Notes under the pieces: model-generated
The model's input: the letters and a program-made list of their open reading frames with translations, nothing else
The model's database searches: none
Told to the model about the DNA's origin: nothing
Program-made: the position numbers and the translations under genes
NCBI RefSeq assembly: GCF_038595065.1
Contig: NZ_CP152003.1
Location: 3,328,001-3,392,000 of the forward strand
Length of the DNA stretch: 64,000 bases
Source of the DNA: Sutcliffiella sp. FSL R7-0096
GTDB lineage: Bacteria > Bacillota > Bacilli > Bacillales > Bacillaceae_I
Direction: 5' to 3'
Part shown: positions 8,902-19,010 of the stretch, one piece after another
Numbering within the stretch: the first letter of the stretch is position 1
How the letters are laid out: every line of letters starts with the position of its first letter

Positions 8902-8930
8902 AACCCGCTCCTATAATTAGGAACGGGCTT
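8902..8930 (-). terminator. Terminator after the yrzQ-like gene
   Basis: The minus strand reads AAGCCCGTTCCTA, a short loop, TAGGAGCGGGTT and then a T-rich run: a strong GC stem with a U-tract just past the yrzQ-like stop codon. Confidence 0.85.
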
Positions 8931-8933
8931 TCA

Positions 8934-9089
8934 TTAAGAAAACAATCTCTTGGCTTGCTTTCTCATCTTTTTCATATTCCGTTTGGAAGTGATATCTCCC
9001 AGGAAGTTTTGTACATCGTTGTTACGGCTTAGTCGAGTGGCAGCGGCTCCAAGGCCGATCATTAATAAGGATGTCATAGCTCTGTTCAT
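8934..9089 (-). CDS. yrzQ: YrzQ-like small protein (DUF3918), 51 aa
   Basis: A 51-residue protein, MNRAMTSLLMIGLGAAATRL followed by a basic tail (KRNMKKMRKQAKRLFS). The short N-terminal hydrophobic stretch plus strongly basic C-terminus matches the YrzQ/DUF3918 family found beside yrrD in Bacillus. The start ATG at 9087-9089 is preceded by a GGGAGTGAG site. It is the last gene of a minus-strand group and is followed by a terminator. Function is unknown; the symbol rests on position and resemblance. Confidence 0.7.
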   Translation of the reverse strand: MNRAMTSLLMIGLGAAATRLSRNNDVQNFLGDITSKRNMKKMRKQAKRLFS

Positions 9090-9111
9090 GCGACTCACTC
9101 CCAAATTTTAG

Positions 9112-9315
9112 TTACATACTGATTTGTCGATCGTCTTCATGAAACAAATCATCCAAAGAACTTAACGTCCCATCCTCTTCCACCTGATGAGTATGGACCA
9201 TTCCTTTGGATACGGAAAGCTCAATAAAACAACCCCAACAATAATACTGGTTCACTCCGATTTTGCCGATATCTTTGCTTTTGCAGTTAGGACAACAAAG
9301 GACCATCTTAGACAC
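9112..9315 (-). CDS. Small zinc-ribbon-like protein, 67 aa
   Basis: A 67-residue protein with two Cys pairs, CPNCKSKD at 8-11 and YYCWGC near 26-29, the spacing of a small zinc ribbon. The C-terminal half is acidic (LDDLFHEDDRQ). It lies 6 bp after yrrD and 22 bp before the yrzQ-like gene, so the three are probably one transcript. It may match the small unnamed or yrzR-type genes of the B. subtilis region; I cannot assign a role. Confidence 0.65.
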   Translation of the reverse strand: MSKMVLCCPNCKSKDIGKIGVNQYYCWGCFIELSVSKGMVHTHQVEEDGTLSSLDDLFHEDDRQISM

Positions 9316-9321
9316 CTCGCG

Positions 9322-9795
9322 TTAGGATAATACAGAAACGACGACGGTATCTTTTCCTATGACAAGATCAGAAGGATTCTTTACTATCTTTTTTCCTTCA
9401 GACAAATCCGCAAAAAAACCGTCCGTTACTTCATATCCTACGATTGTGCCCGTTTCCTCCTCGAAATATACATCATCCAACAGGCCAAGCTTATCTCCTT
9501 CTCCAGTAATAAAGGACTTTCCTTTAATACCTTGGAAGTGGTGATAATATACTTGTCCGTCCTCTTTGGTGATGGGATTCAGGACATGTTTTCCCACCAT
9601 GATTCCTTCATCACCGAAAGAATGGATGTATTCTAACGGGAGAAATTTTGCTCGATGGAAGAGACCTTTTCCATCGATAATTAATCCTTTTATCCGACCT
9701 GGCTCTTCAATGCAAAGATCCTTCACTCGGCCAACCTTATTCCCTGATGCCATATCATATATTAGCATCCCAATCACTCGAGAAAATGTTCTCAA
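9322..9795 (-). CDS. yrrD: PRC-barrel domain protein YrrD
   Basis: A 157-residue protein with two PRC-barrel-like halves: an N-terminal one (VIGMLIYDMASGNKVGRVKD, IDGKGLF) and a C-terminal one (DKLGLLDDVYFEEETGTIVG). PRC barrels occur in RimM and photosynthetic reaction-centre H subunits and often mediate RNA or protein contacts. The start is put at TTG 9793-9795, five bases after AGAGGTGG; the GTG at 9802-9804 lies inside that binding site and is unlikely. It is the first gene of the yrrD, zinc-ribbon, yrzQ group and occupies the yrrD position next to recD2. Confidence 0.8.
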   Translation of the reverse strand: MRTFSRVIGMLIYDMASGNKVGRVKDLCIEEPGRIKGLIIDGKGLFHRAKFLPLEYIHSFGDEGIMVGKHVLNPITKEDGQVYYHHFQGIKGKSFITGEGDKLGLLDDVYFEEETGTIVGYEVTDGFFADLSEGKKIVKNPSDLVIGKDTVVVSVLS

Positions 9796-9981
9796 AGAAT
9801 CCACCTCTTTTCGAACATTACTAGCTTTTGTCTGATTGGGTCAACTGATACTGCGAAAGGTTTTCCATTTTAAAATAGGTGTTTTAAAGAAAAAACAGGC
9901 TGAAATTATCCACAATTGACCAAGCAGTATTTCTTAAATCGAATAAGATGTAAAGAATTCAATGGAAGGAGGTGAAAATTC

Positions 9982-10602
9982 ATGTCAAAATATTATTACT
10001 ACAAGAGTGAACAAAAAACTGTCATTGAAGACAACGCAGCAGGATACGACTACAAGAAGCATGATAAGAAGGACCATTGTAAAAAGCATGACGATGATAA
10101 AAAGAGACCTTGCAAAAAGCATGACGATGACCATGATAAAAAGGACAAAAAAAGGAATGGTTCCAAATTAGTGGAATTCGCTTATCAAACATTTGAACCA
10201 ATTACTTCTACACCGCTACCTTTAAATTTCCCACTTAGCACGCAACCACAGGTTATTGCTACAGCTACATTGAGAAATGTCGAAAAAGGCAATGTAGTAT
10301 GGTTGAATGGCCTTTACCATGTGAACAACAACTCCCCTGAATTCGCAGACGTGATTACAAGAATTTACCGCGGCAACATTTCCCCTGCAAATCTGATTTA
10401 TCAAAGCATCGTAGAAGTTGATGCGGAAGGAAACGATGACGCAACAGAATCTGTCACTCAGTTTGTGGATGTTATTCCAGCGGACGGAAAAGAAACAACC
10501 TATTATCTGACTGCACAAAAGGGACAATTTTCAGGAGACTTGAATGTCTTCGCATATGGTCCTTTCACATTCACTGCTGCAGAAATCAAACAGGAAGACT
10601 GA
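9982..10602 (+). CDS. Unknown protein with Lys/His/Asp-rich N-terminal segment, 206 aa
   Basis: I do not recognise a family. Residues 1-60 are extremely polar, with repeats such as CKKHDDDKKRPCKKHDDDHD: Lys, His, Asp and two Cys, which suggests metal or polyanion binding. Residues 65-206 look like a compact beta-rich domain (TATLRNVEKGNVVWLNGLYH, NLNVFAYGPFTFTA type strands), similar in feel to the small jelly-roll domains of spore-surface proteins. There is no signal peptide. A perfect AAGGAGGTGA site precedes the ATG. It is a lone plus-strand gene between yrrD and recD2, an insertion relative to B. subtilis. A spore-coat role is speculation. Confidence 0.65.
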   Translation: MSKYYYYKSEQKTVIEDNAAGYDYKKHDKKDHCKKHDDDKKRPCKKHDDDHDKKDKKRNGSKLVEFAYQTFEPITSTPLPLNFPLSTQPQVIATATLRNVEKGNVVWLNGLYHVNNNSPEFADVITRIYRGNISPANLIYQSIVEVDAEGNDDATESVTQFVDVIPADGKETTYYLTAQKGQFSGDLNVFAYGPFTFTAAEIKQED

Positions 10603-10614
10603 TCTCATCAGTCA

Positions 10615-10648
10615 AAAGAGGCTTGCCCAAAGGTGGACTAGCCTCTTT
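10615..10648. terminator. Bidirectional terminator
   Basis: An AAAGAGGCT / AGCCTCTTT stem lies between the convergent 206-aa gene and recD2, with an A-tract on one side and T-tract on the other. Confidence 0.75.
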
Positions 10649-10680
10649 CCCATAGTAAATTTTATAGTTTACAGCGTCGC

Positions 10681-13083
10681 TTATTCGTCATCCATAAAAT
10701 CATATGGACTGACGTTTTCCATGCCGATATTCGCATCCCTCCAGAATGGAATCTCCTGTAAAACAGGATCATCGTCATCTTCTTCCGTTATATCTATAGA
10801 CTGCTTCACTTGTAGCCGTTCCCTTAAAGACGTTTGCCTTGCCTGCTCATCCGCTCGCTGCACACCAAGCTTCAATGCATCTTCTTCCCCACATAATATC
10901 AAGAAGCGTTTGGCACGTGTTACAGCCGTATACAATAGGTTCCTCCTCAACATCCTGTAATAGCTTTTCACCACTGGCAAAACTACTATCGGGAACTCAC
11001 TTCCTTGCGACTTATGTATGGAGCAGCAGTATGCGTGTGTTATCTGACCGAGATCCTGTTTCGTATAGGTCACTTCATTCCCATCGAATGACACAATGAC
11101 CATATCTTGTTTCTCTGTGTTCTCTTTCGCATAGAAAATGGAAACAACTTCTCCGATATCCCCGTTGAACACATTGCTTTCCGGTTGATTCACAAGTTGC
11201 AATACCTTGTCACCAGTCCTGTACACGACATTCCCAAAGCTGAGTTCACGCCTTTGCTCACTTTTAGGGTTGAACAGCTCCTGAAGCATTTCATTCAGTT
11301 TATCTATCCCCGCATTTCCCCTGTACATGGGAGCGAGTACTTGGATATCCCTTGCTGTGTACCCCTTACTTTGTGCATTGGCACAGACCTTTTTCACTAC
11401 ATCCAATATCTGAGCCTGCCCGCATTTTATAAAGGAGCGGTCTTTTTTTCCCGAAAAAATATCAGCTGGTACTACTCCATCCTTCATATCATGTGCCAGC
11501 TCAATAATGGAGGATCCATCTGCCTGTCTATAGATATCCGTCAGTTGCACAGTGGGAATGACTTTGGATGCCAACAAATCCTTTAACACCTGTCCTGGTC
11601 CCACTGAAGGCAATTGGTCTTCATCTCCCACCAAAACTACTTGAATATCTTCAGGGAGGGATTTGAAAAGTTGATTGGCAAGCCAGATATCAACCATTGA
11701 TACCTCATCGACTATCAGCAATTTCCCTTTTATCGGATTTTCTTCATCATGTTGAAAACCTTCCGAACCGTTCCAGCCCAAAAGCCTATGTATCGTCAAG
11801 GAAGGCAGGCCCGTTGCTTCACTCATCCGTTTGGCAGCGCGGCCAGTCGGTGCCACAAGCATGATGGGAAATGGATCATCTTTGTCATAATCATTCGGTT
11901 CAAGGGAACAACCGTGCAGATCTGCATATAATTCAACAATCCCTTTAATGACAGTCGTCTTCCCGGTACCAGGGCCACCTGTTAAAAGCAGCATTGGGGT
12001 CATAAGTGCCTGCTGGATGGCTTCTTTTTGAGAGGGGGCATATTGTACCTTCAACCTGTCCTCAAGCTCACCTAATGCAAGCAGGAACTCGGACTCTGGA
12101 AACTGGTCTGCATATTGGGTTTGCTCCAGAACTTTTTTGATATTCGTGACTATACCTTGTTCGGAAAAATAAAGGCTAGGAAGATATACTCGACCTTCCT
12201 CCGCTTTTAGCTTCCCTTCTTCTGTCAGTTGCAAAATTTCCCGAGAAATGTCAGAGTCTGAAACAAGCCCATGCTGTTTTTCATTTAAAAGCCTTACCAC
12301 TGCCTCAATAAGCTGGACTTCTTTTACAAAGCAGTGCCCTTCCTGCATGGAATGCTGCTCAAGCATATATAGGCAACCTGCTCTAATGCGATCTGGGTGG
12401 TTTCCGGATATTCCAAAGTGATTGCCGAGTTCATCTGCCCGGGCAAATCCGATTCCTTCTATCGTTTCAACTAGTTGATATGGATTTTTTTGGAGGGTTT
12501 CAATTGTCAGATCTTTATAGGCTTGATAAATCTTCATGGAAAGCTGTGGACCAAAACCAAATTGGGACAATGCGATCATGACCTGTTCGAGGCCTTGATG
12601 CTCCATCAGGCTGTCATAGAGAAGTTTTGCCTTATCCCCAGCAAGCTTTGGAATGGAGTCCAATACTGAAGGGTTTTCCAGAATTTTTGAAATAGCATTC
12701 TCACCAAGGGCATCGGCAATCTTCTCTGCCGTCTTTCTTCCGATCCCTGAAAATAAATCACTTGATAAATACTGGACAATCCCCTGTCTTGTTTGTGGAA
12801 TATCCTTACGAAAGTGCTCTACATGAAACTGAAGCCCAAACCTAGGGTGATCCTTCATCTGTCCAAAAAATATGTAAGTCTCATCTTCATGTATCCGAGG
12901 GAAATAGCCTGTGACGACCGCTTCCTTTTCATCATAAGCAACATTCGTCTCCGTCACTCTGATCCGCACGACCGAATACATATTGGATTCATTATGGAAG
13001 ATAGTAACAAGATGCGAACCTTTTATAAACTTTTCATGTTCCTCGAAAAGATCGAGAGAGGATTGTTGCTTTTGGTCCTTCAT
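10681..13083 (-). CDS. recD2: ATP-dependent RecD2 DNA helicase
   Basis: An 800-residue 5'-3' SF1B helicase that acts without RecBC in Gram-positives and protects replication forks and mismatch repair. It has an N-terminal OB-like and helix-hairpin-helix region (FSGIGRKTAEKIADALG; VETIEGIGFARADELG), Walker A LLTGGPGTGKTTV near residue 355, Walker B LLIVDEVSMVD, and later helicase motifs (GDEDQLPSVGPG, THAYCCSIHKSQGSEF, YTAVTRAKR). Length is typical. The GGAGGG site precedes the ATG. It follows yrrB by 19 bp, as in B. subtilis (yrrC). Confidence 0.95.
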   Translation of the reverse strand: MKDQKQQSSLDLFEEHEKFIKGSHLVTIFHNESNMYSVVRIRVTETNVAYDEKEAVVTGYFPRIHEDETYIFFGQMKDHPRFGLQFHVEHFRKDIPQTRQGIVQYLSSDLFSGIGRKTAEKIADALGENAISKILENPSVLDSIPKLAGDKAKLLYDSLMEHQGLEQVMIALSQFGFGPQLSMKIYQAYKDLTIETLQKNPYQLVETIEGIGFARADELGNHFGISGNHPDRIRAGCLYMLEQHSMQEGHCFVKEVQLIEAVVRLLNEKQHGLVSDSDISREILQLTEEGKLKAEEGRVYLPSLYFSEQGIVTNIKKVLEQTQYADQFPESEFLLALGELEDRLKVQYAPSQKEAIQQALMTPMLLLTGGPGTGKTTVIKGIVELYADLHGCSLEPNDYDKDDPFPIMLVAPTGRAAKRMSEATGLPSLTIHRLLGWNGSEGFQHDEENPIKGKLLIVDEVSMVDIWLANQLFKSLPEDIQVVLVGDEDQLPSVGPGQVLKDLLASKVIPTVQLTDIYRQADGSSIIELAHDMKDGVVPADIFSGKKDRSFIKCGQAQILDVVKKVCANAQSKGYTARDIQVLAPMYRGNAGIDKLNEMLQELFNPKSEQRRELSFGNVVYRTGDKVLQLVNQPESNVFNGDIGEVVSIFYAKENTEKQDMVIVSFDGNEVTYTKQDLGQITHAYCCSIHKSQGSEFPIVVLPVVKSYYRMLRRNLLYTAVTRAKRFLILCGEEDALKLGVQRADEQARQTSLRERLQVKQSIDITEEDDDDPVLQEIPFWRDANIGMENVSPYDFMDDE

Positions 13084-13102
13084 GGGAATTTCCCTCCGTT
13101 CC

Positions 13103-13756
13103 CTAGTTTTCTGTCAGGATTTTCTTAGCATGTGCCGCAAGCATGTGATCTGCCTGAACGTCCAATGCTTTATCAAGATTCTCTAATGCTTTTTCCCTGT
13201 TTTCTTGATAAGCATAAGCAACTCCCAAGTTGTAGTATGCATCTGCATGCATGTCATCAGCCTCTATCACTTTTTCAAACTCTGCTGTAGCTTCTTGAAT
13301 CAGGCCTTGTCCCGCCAAGCAAAGCCCGTACTGGAATCTCGCTTCAGCATCTTCAGGCTTTAATTCTACAGCACGTTGAAAATAAGGGAGCGCAAGTTTT
13401 GCATGTTCAAACTGCAAAAGAGTCATCCCCATCATAAAGAAGATATCACTGTCCTTAACACCTTTTTTCAGCGCAAGTTCAAACTGATCTTTTGCTTCAT
13501 TCCATTTTTCAAGCTGGTAAAATACATTTCCAAGCCCATAGTGAGCAGTTCCGATTGTGCCGTCTTTCTCCAACGCACGTTCGAAAAACTTCATCGCTTT
13601 TTCTAACTCACCAACAGCACTTAGAACATTTCCGAAGTTAACATACGCTACCGCATTATCCGGATTTTCTTCTATTTCTTTTGAAAAAGCCGTGAGCGCT
13701 TCCTCATATTTTCCTTCTTGAAGGTATTGAATCCCTAATGCATTATTATCTAACAT
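13103..13756 (-). CDS. yrrB: Tetratricopeptide repeat protein YrrB
   Basis: A 217-residue protein built almost wholly of about six TPR units of 34 residues (for example NAVAYVNFGNVLSAVGELEK, IGTAHYGLGNVFYQLEKWNE, HADAYYNLGVAYAYQENREK). TPR arrays are protein-interaction scaffolds; the partner here is unknown. The start is placed at ATG 13754-13756 because GAGGTG lies nine bases upstream; the upstream ATG at 13777 lacks a site. It lies between mnmA and recD2 as in B. subtilis. Confidence 0.88.
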   Translation of the reverse strand: MLDNNALGIQYLQEGKYEEALTAFSKEIEENPDNAVAYVNFGNVLSAVGELEKAMKFFERALEKDGTIGTAHYGLGNVFYQLEKWNEAKDQFELALKKGVKDSDIFFMMGMTLLQFEHAKLALPYFQRAVELKPEDAEARFQYGLCLAGQGLIQEATAEFEKVIEADDMHADAYYNLGVAYAYQENREKALENLDKALDVQADHMLAAHAKKILTEN

Positions 13757-13806
13757 CTTTACGTACACCTCATCCATTTAATAAGTCTTTTTAGTATATC
13801 ACAGAG

Positions 13807-13838
13807 AAAACCTCCATTCCCTATGGAATCGAGGTTTT
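13807..13838 (-). terminator. Terminator after mnmA
   Basis: AAAACCTC and GAGGTTTT arms enclose an inner ATTCC/GGAAT stem. It lies just beyond the mnmA stop codon on the minus strand. Confidence 0.8.
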
Positions 13839-13843
13839 CACTT

Positions 13844-14980
<1,137 letters not shown>

Positions 14981-15000
14981 TTAAATATTCTATATAACTC

Positions 15001-15185
15001 TGTTGCTTTGCGTTTCAAGAGTTCGCTTTCCGCGGGACGGTGCTTGAGCCTCCTCACTTCGTTGCGGGGTCTCAAGCTACCGTTTTCTCCCACAGGACAA
15101 GAAATGCTACAGCAGTGATTCATCGCACGAAGAAAATGCGTTAGCATTTTCGAGGAGTCTCACTCCTTCCACTCCAACCAACAGG
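15001..15185. repeat. Dispersed repeat, copy 3 (long ~185 bp subtype)
   Basis: It shares with the copy at 44.1 kb the blocks TTGAGCCTCCTC, GGGTCTCAAGCTACCGTTT, CCCACAGGACAA and the hairpin GAAAATGCGTTAGCATTTTC followed by GAGGAGTCTCAC. It lies between the cysteine desulfurase gene and mnmA, so it would be part of a common transcript. Confidence 0.8.
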
Positions 15186-15210
15186 CGTCTCTTATCAACC
15201 TTCAAACATA

Positions 15211-16359
15211 TTATTTCTTTCGTGATAGTCGTTTAACGACTTTTGCTGTTTCTTTTGCAGCGAATGTGATATCTTCTGTCGTGTTGCCAAGGCCGAAGCT
15301 GAAACGGATAGATGATGCAATTTTATCCGAATCCTTTCCGAACATGGCTACAAGGACATGAGAAGGATCAATGGAGCCTGCTGTGCACGCTGATCCACTT
15401 GATACGGCAATCCCTGACAAGTCCAGATTCACTAACAAAGATTCCACATTTGTTCCCGGAAAATAGACATTCAGGATATGTGGTAACGTTTCTTCTGCAG
15501 CACTGTTTATTTCAAAAGGAACTTCTTCCTCCTGCCATATTTGGAGCATTTTATTTTTAAAGCTGTTATATAATGTCACCTTTTCTTCCGCTTCCTCTGT
15601 ACTGAGTTCAATCGCGGTTTTCAAGCCGACAATACCTGCCACATTTTCTGTCCCTGCACGGCGTTTCCGTTCCTGTTCCCCGCCATAGGTAAGAGTGGAG
15701 AAATTCACACCTGACCTTGCATATAAAAAGCCTACACCTTTTGGTCCATTGATTTTATGTGATGACATGGAGAGAAAATCGATGCCATGTTCCTCCACAT
15801 TGATCGGAAGAAGACCGAAGGCTTGGACGGCATCCGTATGAAAGTAGGCTGGATGTTCTTTCAGCATTTCTCCAATTTCTTTTATTGGCTGCACGGTGCC
15901 CACTTCGTTATTCCCAAACATGATGGTTACGAGGATGGTTTGATCTGTCAATGCGCCTTTTAAGTCTTCTAGTCCCACCTGTCCTTTTTCATCTACTGGA
16001 AGATAGGTAACCTTAAACCCTTCCTTTTCCAATTGCTCACAAGTATGAAGAACGGCATGGTGCTCGACTTGCGTCGTGATGACATGCTTGCCGCGAGAAC
16101 TGTTTGTCCTGGCTACACCAAGTATGGCCAGGTTGTCCGCTTCTGTCCCGCCGCTTGTGAAAATTATTTCCGTTTCTTTCGCACCTATAGCTTTGGCAGC
16201 AACATGTCTTGCCTCATCCACCAAATGTCTCGTTTTTCTGCCAAATCCGTGGATGCTCGAGGGATTTCCGAAATCTTCTCTCATGGCAGGAAGCATACTA
16301 TCGAGGACAGCCGGGTGCATTGGTGCCGTTGCTGCATGGTCTAAATAGATCTGTTTCAA
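15211..16359 (-). CDS. Cysteine desulfurase (IscS/YrvO type)
   Basis: A 382-residue PLP enzyme that takes sulfur from cysteine for tRNA thiolation. The PLP lysine is in SSHKINGPKG, the HHAV substrate loop in VEHHAVLHTC, and the persulfide cysteine in SSGSACTAGS. The short active-site loop and neighbouring mnmA point to the tRNA-dedicated YrvO type. The gene ahead of it is cymR, 73 bp away, so sulfur regulation and sulfur use are linked. A second desulfurase lies at 56.7 kb in the NAD region. Confidence 0.93.
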   Translation of the reverse strand: MKQIYLDHAATAPMHPAVLDSMLPAMREDFGNPSSIHGFGRKTRHLVDEARHVAAKAIGAKETEIIFTSGGTEADNLAILGVARTNSSRGKHVITTQVEHHAVLHTCEQLEKEGFKVTYLPVDEKGQVGLEDLKGALTDQTILVTIMFGNNEVGTVQPIKEIGEMLKEHPAYFHTDAVQAFGLLPINVEEHGIDFLSMSSHKINGPKGVGFLYARSGVNFSTLTYGGEQERKRRAGTENVAGIVGLKTAIELSTEEAEEKVTLYNSFKNKMLQIWQEEEVPFEINSAAEETLPHILNVYFPGTNVESLLVNLDLSGIAVSSGSACTAGSIDPSHVLVAMFGKDSDKIASSIRFSFGLGNTTEDITFAAKETAKVVKRLSRKK

Positions 16360-16432
16360 TGAGGACGCCTCCTTTCATAATAGTTACTGTTCCCTTGTTC
16401 CACTCCTTGCATAACTATCTTTAATGGGGAAC

Positions 16433-16849
16433 TTAGATGTAAAACATATATGCTTCTTGATCTCCGCCTTCATAATTGGCCAGATCGTCTAATGTTGTGC
16501 TATCTAATACGTCCTTCACCGCATCACGGATCCTAATCCATAGTTCACGCTTTGCCGGCTCTTCATCATCAATCACTTCAACAGGGCTGATTGGTCCTTC
16601 GAGTACGCGAATAATGTCTCCGGCCGTAATTTTCGTCGGCTCATCTGCTAAAATATATCCTCCGTATGCACCTCTTATACTTTTTACAAGGCCTGCATTA
16701 CGTAATGGAGCAATTAGTTGCTCCAAATAGTGCTCTGACAAGTCATGTGTCTGAGCAATGGTTTTTAAGGAAAGCGGACCTTCCCCTACATTTTTTGCAA
16801 GTTCAATCATGATGGTTAACCCGTAACGTCCCTTGGTTGAAATTTTCAT
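16433..16849 (-). CDS. cymR: Rrf2 family cysteine metabolism repressor CymR
   Basis: A 138-residue winged-helix regulator, the same length as B. subtilis CymR. The N-terminus MKISTKGRYGLTIMIELAKN and the recognition helix region (SEHYLEQLIAPLRNAGLVKS, RGAYGGYILA) are typical. It has no iron-sulfur cysteines, which sets it apart from IscR/NsrR. CymR with CysK represses cysteine and sulfur uptake genes. The start is ATG 16847-16849 after a GGGGTG site; a GTG within that site gives a false longer frame. Confidence 0.92.
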   Translation of the reverse strand: MKISTKGRYGLTIMIELAKNVGEGPLSLKTIAQTHDLSEHYLEQLIAPLRNAGLVKSIRGAYGGYILADEPTKITAGDIIRVLEGPISPVEVIDDEEPAKRELWIRIRDAVKDVLDSTTLDDLANYEGGDQEAYMFYI

Positions 16850-16880
16850 TTCGAACACCCCTACTTTTTCTATTCAATTT

Positions 16881-17555
16881 CTATATTTGAAGAGTAACCT
16901 TTTTATCATTTCTATGTTGAATTTTATAAAGTATTAAGTCCGTAGCTTTTTGACAGGCCGGCAAAGTCAAGCCGACGATGCTTCCAATGGTAAGACTGAA
17001 TAGTATGGTCCCAATGAAAATCGGACCACCCAATAGCCAACCTAAACATAATACTACTAATTCCATTCCTAATCTAATATATTGCACTTTCCAGCCAGTC
17101 ACTTGGGTCAAGGAAATCATCAAGCTGTCCCTTGGTCCGGCACCGCAACGCGATGAAATATACACGCCAATTCCAACTCCGATGATCACGATCCCCAAGA
17201 CAAGCATCGTAATTTTACCCATGATTGTATCTGGAGTATGCAACTGGGGAACCATCAAGTACAGATCAATAAAAATCCCGACCATAAGCATATTCAGAAA
17301 AGCTCCAATCTGAGGCAGCTTTTTGGAAATAATAGAAGAAATCATCAAAATAAAAAAGCCTACAATGATGGACCATGTACCGATCGTCAATCCAATCTGG
17401 TAGAAGAGTCCAATATGAAAAACATCCCATGGCGCACTGCCAAGGTTTGCACGTATCATCAATACAATCCCAAAAGCCATGATGAGTAGTCCGATGAAAT
17501 AGATGGACCATTTCGCCATAAACAATTTTCTCCCTAAACTCCGCTCTCCTTGCAT
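16881..17555 (-). CDS. YczE/YyaS/YitT family integral membrane protein
   Basis: A 224-residue protein with about five or six hydrophobic segments and the family signatures IRANLGSAPWDVFHIGL and YISSRCGAGPRDSLMISLT. YczE of B. subtilis is needed for lipopeptide (surfactin-type) production, but the biochemical role of the family is unknown. Two starts are possible, the ATG at 17555 or the ATG at 17519, each with a weak purine-rich site. It lies just upstream of cymR on the same strand, where B. subtilis has no such gene as far as I know. Confidence 0.8.
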   Translation of the reverse strand: MQGERSLGRKLFMAKWSIYFIGLLIMAFGIVLMIRANLGSAPWDVFHIGLFYQIGLTIGTWSIIVGFFILMISSIISKKLPQIGAFLNMLMVGIFIDLYLMVPQLHTPDTIMGKITMLVLGIVIIGVGIGVYISSRCGAGPRDSLMISLTQVTGWKVQYIRLGMELVVLCLGWLLGGPIFIGTILFSLTIGSIVGLTLPACQKATDLILYKIQHRNDKKVTLQI

Positions 17556-17716
17556 GCTTCTCTACCCTTCTGTCTTCGCTAATTTCTGTATCTATTTAAA
17601 ATCTATCCTATTATAGCATAATTCCATAGGTTTTACATTTTAAACCATGATGATAATTGTGGTACAGTGGGTATGGGACATTACATGTCATTGTAAGCAG
17701 GAAGGTGTTTATCTCA

Positions 17717-18988
17717 ATGAATAACAAACCACTGGCCTTTCGGATGAGGCCGCGAACGATAGAGGAAATGGTTGGCCAGGAGCATCTGGTGGGAGAAGGG
17801 AAAATCATTCAAAGAATGGTAAAAGCCAAACACCTTTCTTCCATGATCCTTTACGGGCCGCCAGGGATAGGAAAAACGTCGATAGCAACAGCCATTGCCG
17901 GTAGTACGCAATATGCTTTTCGCACATTGAATGCGGTCGTCCACAATAAAAAAGATATGGAAATAGTCGCAGAAGAAGCGAAAATGTCAGGCAAGGTCAT
18001 CCTTATCCTTGATGAGGTGCATCGCTTGGACAAGGCAAAACAGGACTTTCTGTTACCTCACCTTGAAAATGGGCGGATCGTTCTGATCGGAGCAACCACG
18101 AGCAACCCCTATCACGCCATCAACCCTGCCATCCGGAGCAGATGCCAGATTTTTGAGCTTCATCCCTTGTCAGTAGAAGAAATTAAGCATGTCATCATGC
18201 AGGCATTGCAAGATAAAGTACGGGGGCTTGGAGAACAAGAGATTAATCTTGATGCCAGAGCTTTAGAACATTTTGCGAACGGGTGCGGCGGGGATGTGCG
18301 CTCAGCGCTGAATGCATTGGAACTTGCAGTGCTTTCCACAAGTCCAAATGAAGATGGAAGTATAGTCATTAGCTTGGAAACGGCCGAAGAATGCCTGCAG
18401 AAAAAAAGCTTTTATCATGACAAGGACGGAGACGGGCACTATGATGTTCTCTCCGCTTTTCAAAAGTCCATCCGGGGCAGTGATGTAGATGCGGCCCTTC
18501 ATTATTTGGGTAGATTGATTGAAGCGGGAGATCTCGTTAGTATCGGAAGACGGTTGCTTGTCATCGCATATGAGGATATCAGTTTGGCCAACCCGCAGGC
18601 CGGGGCACGCACACTCTCCGCCATCGAGGCGGCAGAGAGACTCGGGTTTCCAGAAGCACGTATTCCTTTGGCAAATGCAGTCATCGAGCTTTGCCTATCT
18701 CCTAAATCCAATTCTGCCTATAAAGCGTTGGATGAAGCATTGGCCGATATCCGGAAAGGGCTGGTCGGGGAAGTGCCCGCCCACTTAAAGGATGCCCATT
18801 ATAAAGGGGCGGCTGACCTTGGAAGAGGTGTCGAATATAAGTATCCACATGACTATGCGAGTGGATGGGTTGCCCAGCAATACTTACCTGACAAGTTGAA
18901 GCATAAATCCTACTATAAACCGAAAGATACGAGTAAATTTGAAACGGCCCTAGGGCAGATATATGAAAATACGAAGAAGAAAAAGTAA
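17717..18988 (+). CDS. rarA: Replication-associated recombination protein RarA (AAA+ ATPase)
   Basis: A 423-residue MgsA/WRNIP1-type clamp-loader-like ATPase acting at stalled forks. Visible features are Walker A GPPGIGKTS, Walker B LILDEVHRLDKAKQD, sensor 1 GATTSNPYHAINPAIRSRC and the C-terminal tetramerisation part (YKYPHDYASGWVAQQYLPD). The start is ATG 17717-17719 after AGGAAGGTG; the frame extends 60 bases further upstream without a site. It is divergent from the YczE-type gene. Confidence 0.93.
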   Translation: MNNKPLAFRMRPRTIEEMVGQEHLVGEGKIIQRMVKAKHLSSMILYGPPGIGKTSIATAIAGSTQYAFRTLNAVVHNKKDMEIVAEEAKMSGKVILILDEVHRLDKAKQDFLLPHLENGRIVLIGATTSNPYHAINPAIRSRCQIFELHPLSVEEIKHVIMQALQDKVRGLGEQEINLDARALEHFANGCGGDVRSALNALELAVLSTSPNEDGSIVISLETAEECLQKKSFYHDKDGDGHYDVLSAFQKSIRGSDVDAALHYLGRLIEAGDLVSIGRRLLVIAYEDISLANPQAGARTLSAIEAAERLGFPEARIPLANAVIELCLSPKSNSAYKALDEALADIRKGLVGEVPAHLKDAHYKGAADLGRGVEYKYPHDYASGWVAQQYLPDKLKHKSYYKPKDTSKFETALGQIYENTKKKK

Positions 18989-19010
18989 GGAGGGATTAAA
19001 TTCCCTTCTT
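18987..19010 (+). terminator. Terminator after rarA
   Basis: AAGGAGGGA pairs with TTCCCTTCTT, followed by ATTTCTTTTC, beginning at the rarA stop codon. It also overlaps the 3' end of the opposing VOC pseudogene. Confidence 0.7.

Noticed and set aside
9805-9981. Sporulation-type promoter before the 206-aa gene
   Set aside because: TTGACC occurs, but no matching sigma-A, sigma-E, sigma-K or sigma-G -10 at acceptable spacing was found.
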